Shown in pieces: positions 33,582 through 41,985 of a DNA stretch of 64,000 nucleotides. The DNA comes from Lachnospiraceae bacterium (lineage in GTDB: Bacteria; Bacillota; Clostridia; Lachnospirales; Lachnospiraceae): the NCBI GenBank assembly GCA_015057435.1, contig SVEJ01000003.1:38393-102392 (forward strand), given 5' to 3'. The stretch's first letter is position 1. The number at the start of each line of letters is the position of its first letter. The position numbers were made by a program, and so were the translations under genes. The notes beneath the pieces are model-generated. The model was not told where the DNA came from. It did not search any database and saw nothing but the letters and a program-made list of their open reading frames with translations.

Positions 33582-34292
33582 GTGTCAGGATTACTCTATA
33601 AAGATTTTATCCTTATTAGAAAAAATATAATTGTTGGATTGGTATCCATTGCAGGTGGAGTGCTATTTGCAATTATATTTATACTTGGTATGAATATTGG
33701 TAATTTTCAGGAATTTAAGGAATTGCCGGATGTATATAATCTCTTTTTTAAAGGAACCATTTTTACGCTTTGTTTAGGTGGAATTAGCGTGGCTTTAACC
33801 AGTTCTTCCTCGATAGAACAGGATCATAAAGCAGAGTGGTACAAGGTACTTTATTCATCGCCAATTAATATATGGAAGGAGATTTTTTCGAGATATATAA
33901 TGGCGTTTTTAGTGAATACGCTTATGTGTACCTGGGCAGGAGTTTTGCTTCCGTTCGTATATATGGTGGGAAATGAAAAGTTTGGATTCGTTGAGTTTAA
34001 AACAGTCATATACTGTTGGATTATTGGAATCCTTGTTATTTTAATTCGGTTACCAATCGATATTGTTTTTTCTGCAAGAATGAGTGTTGTGATATCTTGC
34101 TCCTTGATGTTCATTTTTTTGGTTGCATTTATGGTTTGGTTAACCGGTTTACAGGAAATGGAACAGATGATTATAACAGCCGTTGGTTGGATTGATTGGA
34201 TTTATAATCATGCAGTACTGCTTGTGACAGCGGTGGTTGTGGCGTCCTTTGCTTTCTCGTATTTTGGAAAGAAAAATAGGAGGTGGGCATAA
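33582..34292 (+). CDS. ABC-2 type permease 1
   Basis: A 236-residue membrane protein with about six hydrophobic segments. It starts with GTG at 33582 (MSGLLYKDFILIRKN), 8 nt after AGGAGG. The opening GLLYKDF is shared with the next gene, so the two are paralogous half-permeases. TAA at 34290-34292 overlaps the next ATG (TAATG). Substrate unknown; regulators of this type often respond to cell-wall antibiotics. Confidence 0.85.
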   Translation: MSGLLYKDFILIRKNIIVGLVSIAGGVLFAIIFILGMNIGNFQEFKELPDVYNLFFKGTIFTLCLGGISVALTSSSSIEQDHKAEWYKVLYSSPINIWKEIFSRYIMAFLVNTLMCTWAGVLLPFVYMVGNEKFGFVEFKTVIYCWIIGILVILIRLPIDIVFSARMSVVISCSLMFIFLVAFMVWLTGLQEMEQMIITAVGWIDWIYNHAVLLVTAVVVASFAFSYFGKKNRRWA

Positions 34293-35050
34293 TGAAAGGA
34301 TTACTTTATAAAGATTTTGTGAATGCCAGGGCATATATAGCGATTGTGGTGTTTTATTTGTTCTATGTGTTTGCAATGGTTGAGGCTGTAGCATGGGATT
34401 TTACCAATGCAACCGGACTGGAGGATAAGCTTGCCATCTTGTCTGAAAATTTTATGATTCTGTTATCATGCATTGTGGTAGCTTGTCTGATCCCAACTGC
34501 TATGGCTATGACAATTTGTACCTTGGACGGCAAGACAAAATGGACAAACTATGCGCTGGCACTTCCGGGTGGATATAAGGCAGTGATTACAGAAAAATAT
34601 GTCATTAGTCTTATTGGTGATGTGGTTGCTATTATCGCAAGTTTGGCTACAGTGGCTATTGTTAAGCACTATTTTGAGGTGGAAGTAGATGGTGTGCTGA
34701 TTGAGGATGTAGGTACGGATATATTTATTGTGCTTATGCTATTGTCAGTAGGAGTGAGCCTTTTAGGCAATTCAGTTCTTCTTCCGATTATATGTAGAAG
34801 CAAAGAAAACTGGATTTATATAATCTTTTTAGTTTGTCTGGTGGTTATTATGTATGTTGGGTTTGCATATCTGAGCTTGGGAGATATCTCTTTCTTTCAA
34901 CAGGACAACCTAATGGAGAAGATTATTATGTGGATTGCAACCCATGAGAAGGAAGTATGGAGCATAAGCTATGGATTTGTAGGAGTCGGTATCGTGGCAC
35001 AGATTGCATCCTACATTGTGACGGTAAAGACATATTTAAAATATGTGTGA
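34292..35050 (+). CDS. ABC-2 type permease 2
   Basis: A 252-residue membrane protein with about six hydrophobic segments, starting MKGLLYKDFVNARAYI, paralogous to permease 1. It begins within the stop codon of that gene, a sign of translational coupling. The sequence TMAMTICTLDGKTKWTNYALALP resembles ABC-2 permeases of the YtrC/D-like type. It ends the gntR-ABC operon. Confidence 0.85.
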   Translation: MKGLLYKDFVNARAYIAIVVFYLFYVFAMVEAVAWDFTNATGLEDKLAILSENFMILLSCIVVACLIPTAMAMTICTLDGKTKWTNYALALPGGYKAVITEKYVISLIGDVVAIIASLATVAIVKHYFEVEVDGVLIEDVGTDIFIVLMLLSVGVSLLGNSVLLPIICRSKENWIYIIFLVCLVVIMYVGFAYLSLGDISFFQQDNLMEKIIMWIATHEKEVWSISYGFVGVGIVAQIASYIVTVKTYLKYV

Positions 35051-35063
35051 AACTTTTCACGTG

Positions 35064-35092
35064 TTGTAATTGTTAAGTAATTGGTTTATAAT
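35064..35092 (+). promoter_or_regulatory. SigmaA promoter of sppA
   Basis: TTGTAA, 17-nt spacer, TATAAT; 33 nt upstream of the sppA start. Confidence 0.7.
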
Positions 35093-35124
35093 TTACCGTA
35101 TCACAGTATAAAAGGAGAGGAACT

Positions 35125-36153
35125 ATGAGTAAGAAACAGAACAATGGCTTAATTGTGGCAGCCGTGATTTTTGTGATAGTAGGAATCATCAGTGTGATTA
35201 CGAACACGATTTCTTCAAAATCATCCAAGCAATCAGAAGCTACAGATATTAACAAAATGATGGAAAGTCTTTACGGTACGTCGAATCAGGCGCTGTCAGG
35301 TATGCCGACGACAGAGGACTTTATCGCTGTTATGCCGATTGAAGGAACAATTCAGGCGACGGTAGCAGATAGTGGTATGTATGGAACAACACAGACATAT
35401 AACCATGACATGTTGATGGAATATGTGAATCTTTTGATCAAGAATGATCATAACAAAGGTATTGTTTTACGTTTCAACACACCGGGTGGTTCTGTCTATG
35501 AAGCAGATGAGTTATATCTAAAGCTTATGGAATATAAAGAGAAGACCGGTCGTCCAATCTGGGCTTACATGGAAAGCCAGTGTTGTTCGGGAGGCGTATA
35601 TCTTGCTGCAGCAGCAGACGAGCAATATGCGAACAGAATTACAACAACGGGTTCAATCGGTGTAATCATGTCTACATATGATATGTCAGGACTTTACGAG
35701 AAGTTGGGTATCAAAGAAGTGAATATTGTATCCGCTAAGAATAAGGATATGGGAACAGCTGCGAAGCCGATGTCTTCAGAGCAAAAAGCGATTTATCAGG
35801 CATTTGTGGATGAATACTACAATCAGTTTGTAGAGATTGTTGCCAAGGGAAGAGATATGTCTATAGATGAGGTGAAAGCGATTGCTGACGGACGTATCTA
35901 CACAGCATCCCAGGCTGTAGAGAATGGATTGATTGATGGAATTAAGTCATCAGAAGAATTTGATGCTTATGTCAAGGAAAAAAGTGGTGTAGATAACTTC
36001 TATGAGCCTTCTAAGGAGACAAACCCATTTGCGGAATTGTTCGGAATGGTATCACAGAGTAAGGAAAAATCAGAAGCAGAGGTACTGGTTGAATTAATGA
36101 ATAATTTGGGAAGTGGGGTGCCAATGTATTATGCAGAACCAATTGGAAAATAG
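35125..36153 (+). CDS. sppA: Signal peptide peptidase SppA (S49 family)
   Basis: A 342-residue S49 protease with one N-terminal membrane helix (LIVAAVIFVIVGIISVIT). LRFNTPGGSVYEADELY, then ESQCCSGGVYLAAAADE carries the nucleophile Ser, followed by TTTGSIGVIM. The general-base Lys probably lies in VSAKNKDMGTAAKPMSSEQKA. It degrades remnant signal peptides in the membrane. The CCSGG context is unusual next to the commoner MAASGG. It overlaps the RDD gene by about 23 nt. Confidence 0.9.
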   Translation: MSKKQNNGLIVAAVIFVIVGIISVITNTISSKSSKQSEATDINKMMESLYGTSNQALSGMPTTEDFIAVMPIEGTIQATVADSGMYGTTQTYNHDMLMEYVNLLIKNDHNKGIVLRFNTPGGSVYEADELYLKLMEYKEKTGRPIWAYMESQCCSGGVYLAAAADEQYANRITTTGSIGVIMSTYDMSGLYEKLGIKEVNIVSAKNKDMGTAAKPMSSEQKAIYQAFVDEYYNQFVEIVAKGRDMSIDEVKAIADGRIYTASQAVENGLIDGIKSSEEFDAYVKEKSGVDNFYEPSKETNPFAELFGMVSQSKEKSEAEVLVELMNNLGSGVPMYYAEPIGK

Positions 36154-36826
36154 AGCAAATGCAGGTTTTTTGATTCGATTCATCGCGTTTGCAATAGACT
36201 GTCTGATTGCTGCATGTGTGGTATCTACGATTAAGACTCCATTTACAATGGCATCAGCAGCCGGAGTTAAGATATTTGATGCGAACTTTTTGTTTCAGTA
36301 TTCGTTTTTAGATGTGTTGGATTATGTAGGAACTGCAGCATACTTTACAATTCTTACATATACATCGCATACGACACTCGGAAAAATGTTAGTGGGAATA
36401 GAAGTTGTATCAGAAAAAGAATGGACCTTGTTGAATGTAATCTATAGGGAAACAATCGGCCGTTTCTTTTCTTCGCTTATGTGCATTGGATACTTTGCAG
36501 TAATTGTGACGAAGAACAAGCAAGGTTTTCATGATATGTTATGTGATACAAGAGTGGTATATAAGAATCTTTCGCCACGCAAGAAGGAAGAATCGGACGT
36601 GATGTCGAATGAGGCACCTATTCCGACAGCAATTTTGGATGATGAAATCATTGATGATGAGGACGCACCATTCGAGCCGATGAGTCGGGAATCACATGAG
36701 GAAATGATTCATGAACCGGTTGAAACATTAAAAGAAGAGATTGTGAAACCGCAGATCGAAGAAAAGCAGGAATATAAAGCACCGACATATTATGCGATGC
36801 AGCCAACTGATAAAACAGAAGAATAG
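36131..36826 (+). CDS. RDD family membrane protein
   Basis: A 231-residue protein with an RDD domain (ANAGFLIRFIAFAIDCLIAACVV, TLGKMLVGIEVV, RETIGRFFSS) and about three membrane helices, then a charged cytoplasmic tail of 90 residues rich in Glu and Asp (DDEIIDDEDAPFEPM). Function is not known for this type. The start at 36131 is chosen because 36113 lies far into sppA. It overlaps the sppA 3' end by 23 nt, so coupled translation is likely. Confidence 0.8.
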   Translation: MQNQLENRANAGFLIRFIAFAIDCLIAACVVSTIKTPFTMASAAGVKIFDANFLFQYSFLDVLDYVGTAAYFTILTYTSHTTLGKMLVGIEVVSEKEWTLLNVIYRETIGRFFSSLMCIGYFAVIVTKNKQGFHDMLCDTRVVYKNLSPRKKEESDVMSNEAPIPTAILDDEIIDDEDAPFEPMSRESHEEMIHEPVETLKEEIVKPQIEEKQEYKAPTYYAMQPTDKTEE

Positions 36827-36841
36827 TAATGCATAAAAAAT

Positions 36842-36893
36842 AAAATGCCGTCAATCCTATTGATATCAATAATAGGATTGGGGGCATTTTTTT
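36842..36893 (+). terminator. Terminator after RDD gene
   Basis: AAATGCC and CAATCCTATT pair with AATAGGATTG and GGCATTT, with a small internal GT/GG loop, then a T run. Confidence 0.9.
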
Positions 36894-37050
36894 GACAAAA
36901 AAAGTGAAGATTAGTTTTTTGGTATTGGTGTGGGGGATTGTGATTTTGCAACTCTATGTTAATTATAAAGACAATGAAAAACTAACGAATGTGAAAGAAG
37001 AAAAAATTTCTGTACAAATTATTGAGAATGATGACATAGTATGTCCATAG
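36892..37050 (+). CDS. Possible small single-span membrane peptide (52 aa)
   Basis: An ORF too short for the track. It starts with TTG at 36892 (or GTG at 36904) and reads VKISFLVLVWGIVILQLYVNYKD, a plausible signal or membrane anchor, then a polar tail ending DDIVCP. The SD is poor (GGGGG, partly within the terminator). Function unknown; it may be a remnant. Confidence 0.35.
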   Translation: MTKKVKISFLVLVWGIVILQLYVNYKDNEKLTNVKEEKISVQIIENDDIVCP

Positions 37051-37119
37051 TAGATGTTATCCTATTAACAGAATGAAACACGAAGTAACAACGTGATAAG
37101 AAAGGATAAGGTGATAACT

Positions 37120-37227
37120 ATGGAAAAGAAAGTAAAAGCAATACAAGAGGCAATGGCAGTTGGTACATGTCTGGTGTCAACAGTTATTCTGTTTGCAAAG
37201 GTGTTTGATTGGATGTTATACGTATAA
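37120..37227 (+). CDS. Possible 35-aa membrane peptide
   Basis: ATG at 37120 follows AAGGATAAGGTG, an acceptable SD. The peptide MEKKVKAIQEAMAVGTCLVSTVIL... has a charged start and a hydrophobic helix (VGTCLVSTVILFAKVFDWMLYV). Its stop codon is inside the strong terminator that follows. It could be a small regulatory membrane protein or toxin-like peptide. No family is recognised. Confidence 0.45.
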   Translation: MEKKVKAIQEAMAVGTCLVSTVILFAKVFDWMLYV

Positions 37228-37256
37228 AAGGTTCCCGAAAGGGAACCTTTTATACG
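37221..37256. terminator. Bidirectional terminator
   Basis: A perfect 16-bp stem around GAAA: CGTATAAAAGGTTCCC-GAAA-GGGAACC and so on. It ends the small ORF and the convergent PRTase gene. Confidence 0.95.
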
Positions 37257-37266
37257 TTGAAAAACT

Positions 37267-37914
37267 CTATAGTTTTGAATATCCGTAGCTGTTAACAATG
37301 GCTTCGAGCTTCTTGCCGGCCTGACAACATGGACACTGTGTGTGTGGATAGGTATTATATTCCGGAATATCAGCGAGACGGAATAATGTATGTATTGGTT
37401 GTCCTGCGATTACTTCGTTAGCAGAGAAGATAGCAGAAATACCTGCAACGATTCCGCCGTAGTATGAAAGACATTCTAAGCTACGTTCTACAGTACGTCC
37501 TGTTGTTGCAGAAGCTAATAAGAATAATACGTGCTTTCCGCGAATCATTGGCTGTAAGTTATCTCTAAAGATCATCTGACCTACTGAGTTGAATTCCGGG
37601 GTAACAACATAGATTGCCTGATGTTGATTCATAGATTGAATACCGGAATGTGTTAATTCTTCTGCAAGGTAAGAACCAATTACTTCTGTTCCATCCATAC
37701 ATACAATTGTATCTACGACTGTTGAACCGACATATTCGTTCGCAATAGACTTCGCAGCAGCTCTTGCCATGCTCTGGCGTGTCTTTAAAACAGTCATATC
37801 AATATAATGTGTTATATGTGAATGGTTGGTTGCAAAATGTCCGGGAATTACCTTAATCTGCACACTGTTGTTGTAACTGGAATTGATTGTTAATGCTTGT
37901 TGTTCAAATGTCAT
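37267..37914 (-). CDS. Orotate phosphoribosyltransferase-like protein
   Basis: A 215-residue class I PRTase. VDTIVCMDGTEVIGSYLAEEL near residue 68 and a PRPP-type loop VLFLLASATTGRTVERSLECL near 130 support the fold. The C-terminus carries CPCCQAGKKLEAIV, a possible metal-binding Cys cluster not needed for the fold. Authentic PyrE has a VVDDVxTTG-like PRPP motif; here the acidic pair is replaced by LLASA, so activity on orotate is doubtful. The SD is AGGAGGT on the minus strand. It is a single gene. Confidence 0.7.
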   Translation of the reverse strand: MTFEQQALTINSSYNNSVQIKVIPGHFATNHSHITHYIDMTVLKTRQSMARAAAKSIANEYVGSTVVDTIVCMDGTEVIGSYLAEELTHSGIQSMNQHQAIYVVTPEFNSVGQMIFRDNLQPMIRGKHVLFLLASATTGRTVERSLECLSYYGGIVAGISAIFSANEVIAGQPIHTLFRLADIPEYNTYPHTQCPCCQAGKKLEAIVNSYGYSKL

Positions 37915-38027
37915 TATGAAACCTCCTCTTTTTGTTCTATATTACTATTATTTTATCTTTTTTTTGTACATATTGCAAGTATTATGCATATCTAAAACTC
38001 GTTATAATTATTTTAGCGGATTTCATA

Positions 38028-38231
38028 AGATAATTGCGAAACCTTTACTTGTTTCATCCTGGTTGCCTCGCTTTAACAAACCAACGCAGGACGTTCGCAC
38101 TTGCGACAATGCGTAGCAGTACTAAGTTCGACTTCGTCTCACTAAGTGCTGACGGATTGTCAGCACCTGCTTATGGTATGTGTTAAACCGATGCAACATA
38201 GATTACATTTTTGAAGGTTTCGCAATTATCT
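38028..38231. repeat. 204-bp element with 18-bp perfect terminal inverted repeats (MITE-like)
   Basis: AGATAATTGCGAAACCTT (38028-38045) is exactly complementary to AAGGTTTCGCAATTATCT (38214-38231). An internal GTGCTGAC-GGATT-GTCAGCAC hairpin lies at 38146-38166. No ORF of note, GC richer than surroundings. No clear target-site duplication. TAATTGCGAAAC also occurs at 51401, as a half only. Confidence 0.75.
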
Positions 38232-38263
38232 AGCGATACTTAAATAGAAAAGGAGATTAGGAT

Positions 38264-38896
38264 ATGCCAAAAAAGAAGTTTTATGAGAATCAGGCGAAGA
38301 CAATTATTGAGAACATGGTTGCAAGAAAGATGGAAGGTTATTACTGTCCGGATAAGGAGAGTGCCAAGGCTAAGGTTATGGAATTGATTGGCGATGGAGA
38401 AAAGCTTGTAACGTATGGCGGTTCGGTTACGTTAGATGAGATTGGAATCAAGGAAGAAGTAGTAAAAGCGGGCCATAATCTTTTGGTGAGAGAGAACTGT
38501 ACAACAGATGAAGAGAAAGCACAGTGTTTTGCAAAGCAGGTGACAGCAGATGTATATATGATGAGTACCAACGCAATAACGCTAGATGGAGAGTTGGTTA
38601 ATGTAGACGGAGCGGGCAATCGAGTAGCATGTCTCATCTACGGACCAAAAGATGTGATTGTTGTTGCAGGAATGAATAAAGTTGTAACGAATGTAGAAGA
38701 AGGAATTAACAGAGTCAAGACAGCGGCTGCTCCGCCGAATACTGTGCGTTTGTCTTGTAAGACGCCATGTGCAGTGACCGGACGATGTGGTGATTGTCTG
38801 AATAATACAATCTGTTGTCATACAGTTATTACACGCGCATCCAGAATACCGGGAAGAATTAAGGTTATTTTGGTGGGAGAAGAACTTGGCTACTAA
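38264..38896 (+). CDS. LUD domain protein (LutC/YkgG-like)
   Basis: A 210-residue LUD-domain protein: EKLVTYGGSVTLDEIGIKEEVV, VYMMSTNAITLDGELVNVDGAGNRVACLIYGPKDVIVVAGMNKVV, and a late Cys-rich stretch (CKTPCAVTGRCGDCLNNTICCH) that could bind metal. LutC takes part in lactate oxidation with LutAB, but no lutA or lutB is adjacent, so the role here is unclear. The SD is AAAGGAG. It lies 32 nt after the MITE-like element. Confidence 0.85.
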   Translation: MPKKKFYENQAKTIIENMVARKMEGYYCPDKESAKAKVMELIGDGEKLVTYGGSVTLDEIGIKEEVVKAGHNLLVRENCTTDEEKAQCFAKQVTADVYMMSTNAITLDGELVNVDGAGNRVACLIYGPKDVIVVAGMNKVVTNVEEGINRVKTAAAPPNTVRLSCKTPCAVTGRCGDCLNNTICCHTVITRASRIPGRIKVILVGEELGY

Positions 38897-39092
38897 ATGT
38901 TGTGTGATTTTGGGAAGAATACACAATTTTTAAATTATTTTTAATTTCGTTAAGGCGTTTCGTATGAAAACTTATCGACGTGATGTAATAAAAATGTAAC
39001 AAATACGACAAAAAAGGGCATTGAAATTGTGTGTTTTGGTAGAAAATGACAAGGAAATAGAGTTGTCAGTTTACATAAAAGAATAATTGCGG

Positions 39093-39120
39093 TTGACATA
39101 ACGGAAAATTCATGTAATAA
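39093..39120 (+). promoter_or_regulatory. Probable sigmaA promoter of sleB-like gene
   Basis: TTGACA, 16-nt spacer, TAATAA. The leader of about 105 nt includes AATTTCC/GGAAATT complementarity just before the start. The rest of 38897-39193 shows no gene. Confidence 0.5.
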
Positions 39121-39229
39121 TGTTACGAAATTGTTACAAAAGCATTTAGAAATGGTTTCGTGCTGTTTGTGGCAATGAAAAAAGAAAAGGAGAGTGGGAA
39201 TTTCCCTAATAAGGAAATTTCGATGTATC

Positions 39230-39832
39230 ATGAATTTGAAAAGATTAGTAACCGTAATTGTAGCAGGAATGGTATTATGCCTTATGATAGGTATGCCGAC
39301 ACATGCAGCAGCTACAACCAAAGCTACTACAAAAGCGACGATATCAACATATTTAGAGAATAGTGCAGATCAACTTTCGAAGAGTGCAAAAAAGAAGGCT
39401 AAGAAAAAGGCGAAGAAGAAAGCAAAGAAAAAGTACACGAAAAAAGATCTTCGTTACATGACATCTATTATTTTTTGTGAAGCGCAAGGTGAAGGTTATC
39501 AGGGACAAAAGGCAGTCGGAATAGTTGTTATGAACCGTGTTCGAAGCAGTAAGTTTCCGGATTCTGTAAAGAGTGTAATATATCAAAGTGGTCAATTTTC
39601 GCCTGTCAGAAACGGGAGTATGCAACGAGCCCTCAATCAATATGATAAGTATGATAAGAAGGGGCAATTCAAAGGTGCAATGAAGTCTTGTTATAAGGCG
39701 GCAAAGGCTGTTTTGGAGGGTTCGACGACGATAAAGGTAAAAGGAAAGAATAAGGAAATGAAAAGTTATCTATTCTTTTCACGATATGTTTCGGGTGCGA
39801 AATTCCAATTGGGTAATCATCAATTTAAGTAA
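39230..39832 (+). CDS. Secreted SleB-type cell wall hydrolase
   Basis: A 200-residue protein. Signal peptide (LVTVIVAGMVLCLMIGMPTHA), then a Thr/Lys-rich linker with an unusual basic tract (KKAKKKAKKKAKKKYTKKD, residues near 61-80), then a Hydrolase_2 domain (YMTSIIFCEAQGEGYQGQKAVGIVVMNRVRSSKFPDSVKSVIYQ, with the catalytic Glu in CEAQGEG). SleB domains are lytic for peptidoglycan; some are spore cortex enzymes and some vegetative. The ATG at 39230 is selected because 39194 is a GTG at poor SD distance. Confidence 0.85.
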   Translation: MNLKRLVTVIVAGMVLCLMIGMPTHAAATTKATTKATISTYLENSADQLSKSAKKKAKKKAKKKAKKKYTKKDLRYMTSIIFCEAQGEGYQGQKAVGIVVMNRVRSSKFPDSVKSVIYQSGQFSPVRNGSMQRALNQYDKYDKKGQFKGAMKSCYKAAKAVLEGSTTIKVKGKNKEMKSYLFFSRYVSGAKFQLGNHQFK

Positions 39833-39840
39833 GATGGATA

Positions 39841-39875
39841 GGGAGTATACCTTACAAGGTATATTCCCTTTTTTT
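39841..39875 (+). terminator. Terminator of sleB-like gene
   Basis: GGGAGTATACCTT pairs with AAGGTATATTCCC (one G-U), then TTTTTTT. Confidence 0.88.
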
Positions 39876-39919
39876 GTACATAGTATTTATAAAACAGATG
39901 TCATGTGAAAGGATGCGGA

Positions 39920-40336
39920 TTGAAGAAATATAATAAAATAATTACATTTTGCATGTTGTTATTTGTCATGGTTGTTTTGGTCGGATGTAAGTTAGAAGAG
40001 ACGACAGAAGAAAAAATAAAAGATTTGGATTATACCATCTGTGATGAAGGAAAAGTGCCAAAAGGACTTTATGCGTTGATAGAACAAAAAAAGAAGGAAC
40101 CATTTAAACTAACATACACTGTTAAGGATTATATGTATATTGTAATTGGGTATGGTGCACAAGACAGGATGGATCTTTCTATTCAGCTAAAGGAACTGTA
40201 TTTGTCAGAAAATGCAATCTTTGTGCGCACACAACTTGTATCAGAACGAGAAGAACACTTAGGAAAAGACAAGGTCGCCTATCCGGTGATTGTTGTTAAA
40301 TGTGAACGTCATGACGTGGCGGTCATATTCAAATGA
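39920..40336 (+). CDS. PrcB-like lipoprotein
   Basis: A 138-residue putative lipoprotein: TTG start at 39920 (SD GAAAGG), hydrophobic region FCMLLFVMVVL, lipobox VVLVGC (lipid Cys near residue 24). The C-terminal part (YMYIVIGYGAQDRMDLSIQLKELYLSENAIFVRTQLVSE...AYPVIVVKC) resembles the PrcB C-terminal domain of protease-complex proteins. A track start at 39905 (GTG) is also possible. Function not established. It precedes the DUF3794-LysM gene by 52 nt. Confidence 0.65.
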   Translation: MKKYNKIITFCMLLFVMVVLVGCKLEETTEEKIKDLDYTICDEGKVPKGLYALIEQKKKEPFKLTYTVKDYMYIVIGYGAQDRMDLSIQLKELYLSENAIFVRTQLVSEREEHLGKDKVAYPVIVVKCERHDVAVIFK

Positions 40337-40388
40337 TTGTCTGCATATAATGAAGGAGAGAGAAATCTGTTTTGTGGTAGGAGGCTGT

Positions 40389-41936
40389 ATGGAATTAGTT
40401 AAGCATGAAATTAAAAACTGTGCATGGAAGATAAAAAATGCAATGCAATTTACAATGGATGATGTGATTAATGTTTCAGATAATCTTATGGATATGGAAC
40501 GTCTTGTTTTAGTGAAGGGAAATATAGTGATCGAGGAAGCTGTAGCGATGACGGACCGTTTTCATGTTAAGGGGAGCTTACATTACCAGATTCTTTATTG
40601 CGCTGATAAAGAAGGAACTGTGTTTGACAGTTTGGAAGGGAAAATTCCGTTTGTGGAGTACATCAATGCAGATGGAGCCAAAGAAGGCGATTACATAGAA
40701 GTGCATGCAAGCCTCAACGATTTGACGGTGACGATGTTACACTCAAGAAAGCTTAGTATGAAATCGTTAGTTGGATTGGATTATCAGGTGAAGGAAAATG
40801 AAATATTTGACGCCGTAACAGAAATACTTGATGCGCCAAAGACGCAGATGCTTCGTAGAGAGGTATCTATGATGAGTCTTCAACAACAGGAAAAAAGAGA
40901 AATGCAGGTCAAAGAACAGGTGGAAATTCCGGCGAACAAACCAAACATATATCAATTGATATGGAAAAGTGTATCGGTGTCAGGTGTTCAGATTAAGCCG
41001 GGCGATGGATATATGATAATAACCGGCGATATGCGAGTATTCCTAGTTTACACGGGTGAAGAGGAGAATATGCCGATTCAGTATCTGACAATGGAAATAC
41101 CATTTGAAGAGCGTGTGATGGAAGAAATGTGTGTGGAGGAAATGATATCGGGTAGCTTTCTTGCACTTAATGATTACCACATTACGGTTATGCCGGATGA
41201 AAATGGAGAAGACCGTGTACTTTCTTTAGTGGCTGATTTTACTTTGGAGACGAAGCTGTACGGGGAGGATCGAATGGAACTTGTACAGGATGCGTATGCG
41301 CTTGATATGGATTTAAAGCCACAATGGAAAGCATTTCATATCCAGCATTTATTGGTACGCAACTGTGCAAAGACAAAGGTGAGTGATGTAGTTGAAATGC
41401 CAAAGAATCAGGCAGTGGCGCAGATATGTAACGTAGAAGGTTCTGTTTCGATAGATGACACGGAGCGCACATCAAAAGGAATTCTTGTAGAAGGTGTTGT
41501 CGGAACACAAATCACATATCTGTCTCGAGAAAATGCAGGTTTGTCATCTGCGACATTTGACATTCCGTTTTCTTACGAAATTGAGGTGGATGGTATGACG
41601 GATGATATTACCTATTCTATTGTACCGTTTTTTGACCAGATACAGGGGCAGTTGCTAAATGAAAATGAAGTAGAGTTAAAAGCAGAAATTTCTTTGGAAG
41701 TATTGGCATTTAATAATGAAGTGGTGCATGCTGTTTTGGATGTAGAGATGGTGGCGCCTGATGATGAAAAGAAAAAAATGATGCCGGGTATTGTTGGATA
41801 TATCGCAAAACAAGGTGATACGCTTTGGTCTGTGGCAAAAGAATACAGAACGACAGTGGAACGGCTCTGTCAGATGAATAATTTGGAAAAACAGGAAATT
41901 AAGATTGGAGACAAATTGATTGTTGTAAAAGAATAA
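40389..41936 (+). CDS. DUF3794 and LysM domain protein (SpoVID/SafA-like)
   Basis: A 515-residue protein with several DUF3794-type beta segments and a C-terminal LysM domain (GYIAKQGDTLWSVAKEYRTTVERLCQMNN, near residues 465-513). Proteins of this organisation sit on the spore or cell envelope and bind peptidoglycan through LysM. The start at 40389 (MELVKHEIKN) has a strong GGAGG SD; the track start at 40290 is inside the preceding gene. It lacks a signal peptide, as do spore-coat relatives. In a non-sporing Lachnospiraceae it would be a remnant of the sporulation programme. Confidence 0.82.
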   Translation: MELVKHEIKNCAWKIKNAMQFTMDDVINVSDNLMDMERLVLVKGNIVIEEAVAMTDRFHVKGSLHYQILYCADKEGTVFDSLEGKIPFVEYINADGAKEGDYIEVHASLNDLTVTMLHSRKLSMKSLVGLDYQVKENEIFDAVTEILDAPKTQMLRREVSMMSLQQQEKREMQVKEQVEIPANKPNIYQLIWKSVSVSGVQIKPGDGYMIITGDMRVFLVYTGEEENMPIQYLTMEIPFEERVMEEMCVEEMISGSFLALNDYHITVMPDENGEDRVLSLVADFTLETKLYGEDRMELVQDAYALDMDLKPQWKAFHIQHLLVRNCAKTKVSDVVEMPKNQAVAQICNVEGSVSIDDTERTSKGILVEGVVGTQITYLSRENAGLSSATFDIPFSYEIEVDGMTDDITYSIVPFFDQIQGQLLNENEVELKAEISLEVLAFNNEVVHAVLDVEMVAPDDEKKKMMPGIVGYIAKQGDTLWSVAKEYRTTVERLCQMNNLEKQEIKIGDKLIVVKE

Positions 41937-41950
41937 ATGCGTGCAGATAA

Positions 41951-41985
41951 AAAGAAGCGATATGTAGATAACGTATCGCTTCTTT
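41951..41985. terminator. Bidirectional terminator between LysM and HD-GYP genes
   Basis: AAAGAAGCGATA pairs with TATCGCTTCTTT over an 11-nt loop; the right arm overlaps the stop codon of the minus-strand gene. Confidence 0.85.

Noticed and set aside
38897-39193. c-di-GMP or c-di-AMP riboswitch before the sleB-like gene
   Set aside because: Such switches occur before wall hydrolases, but no conserved core motif was found in this leader.
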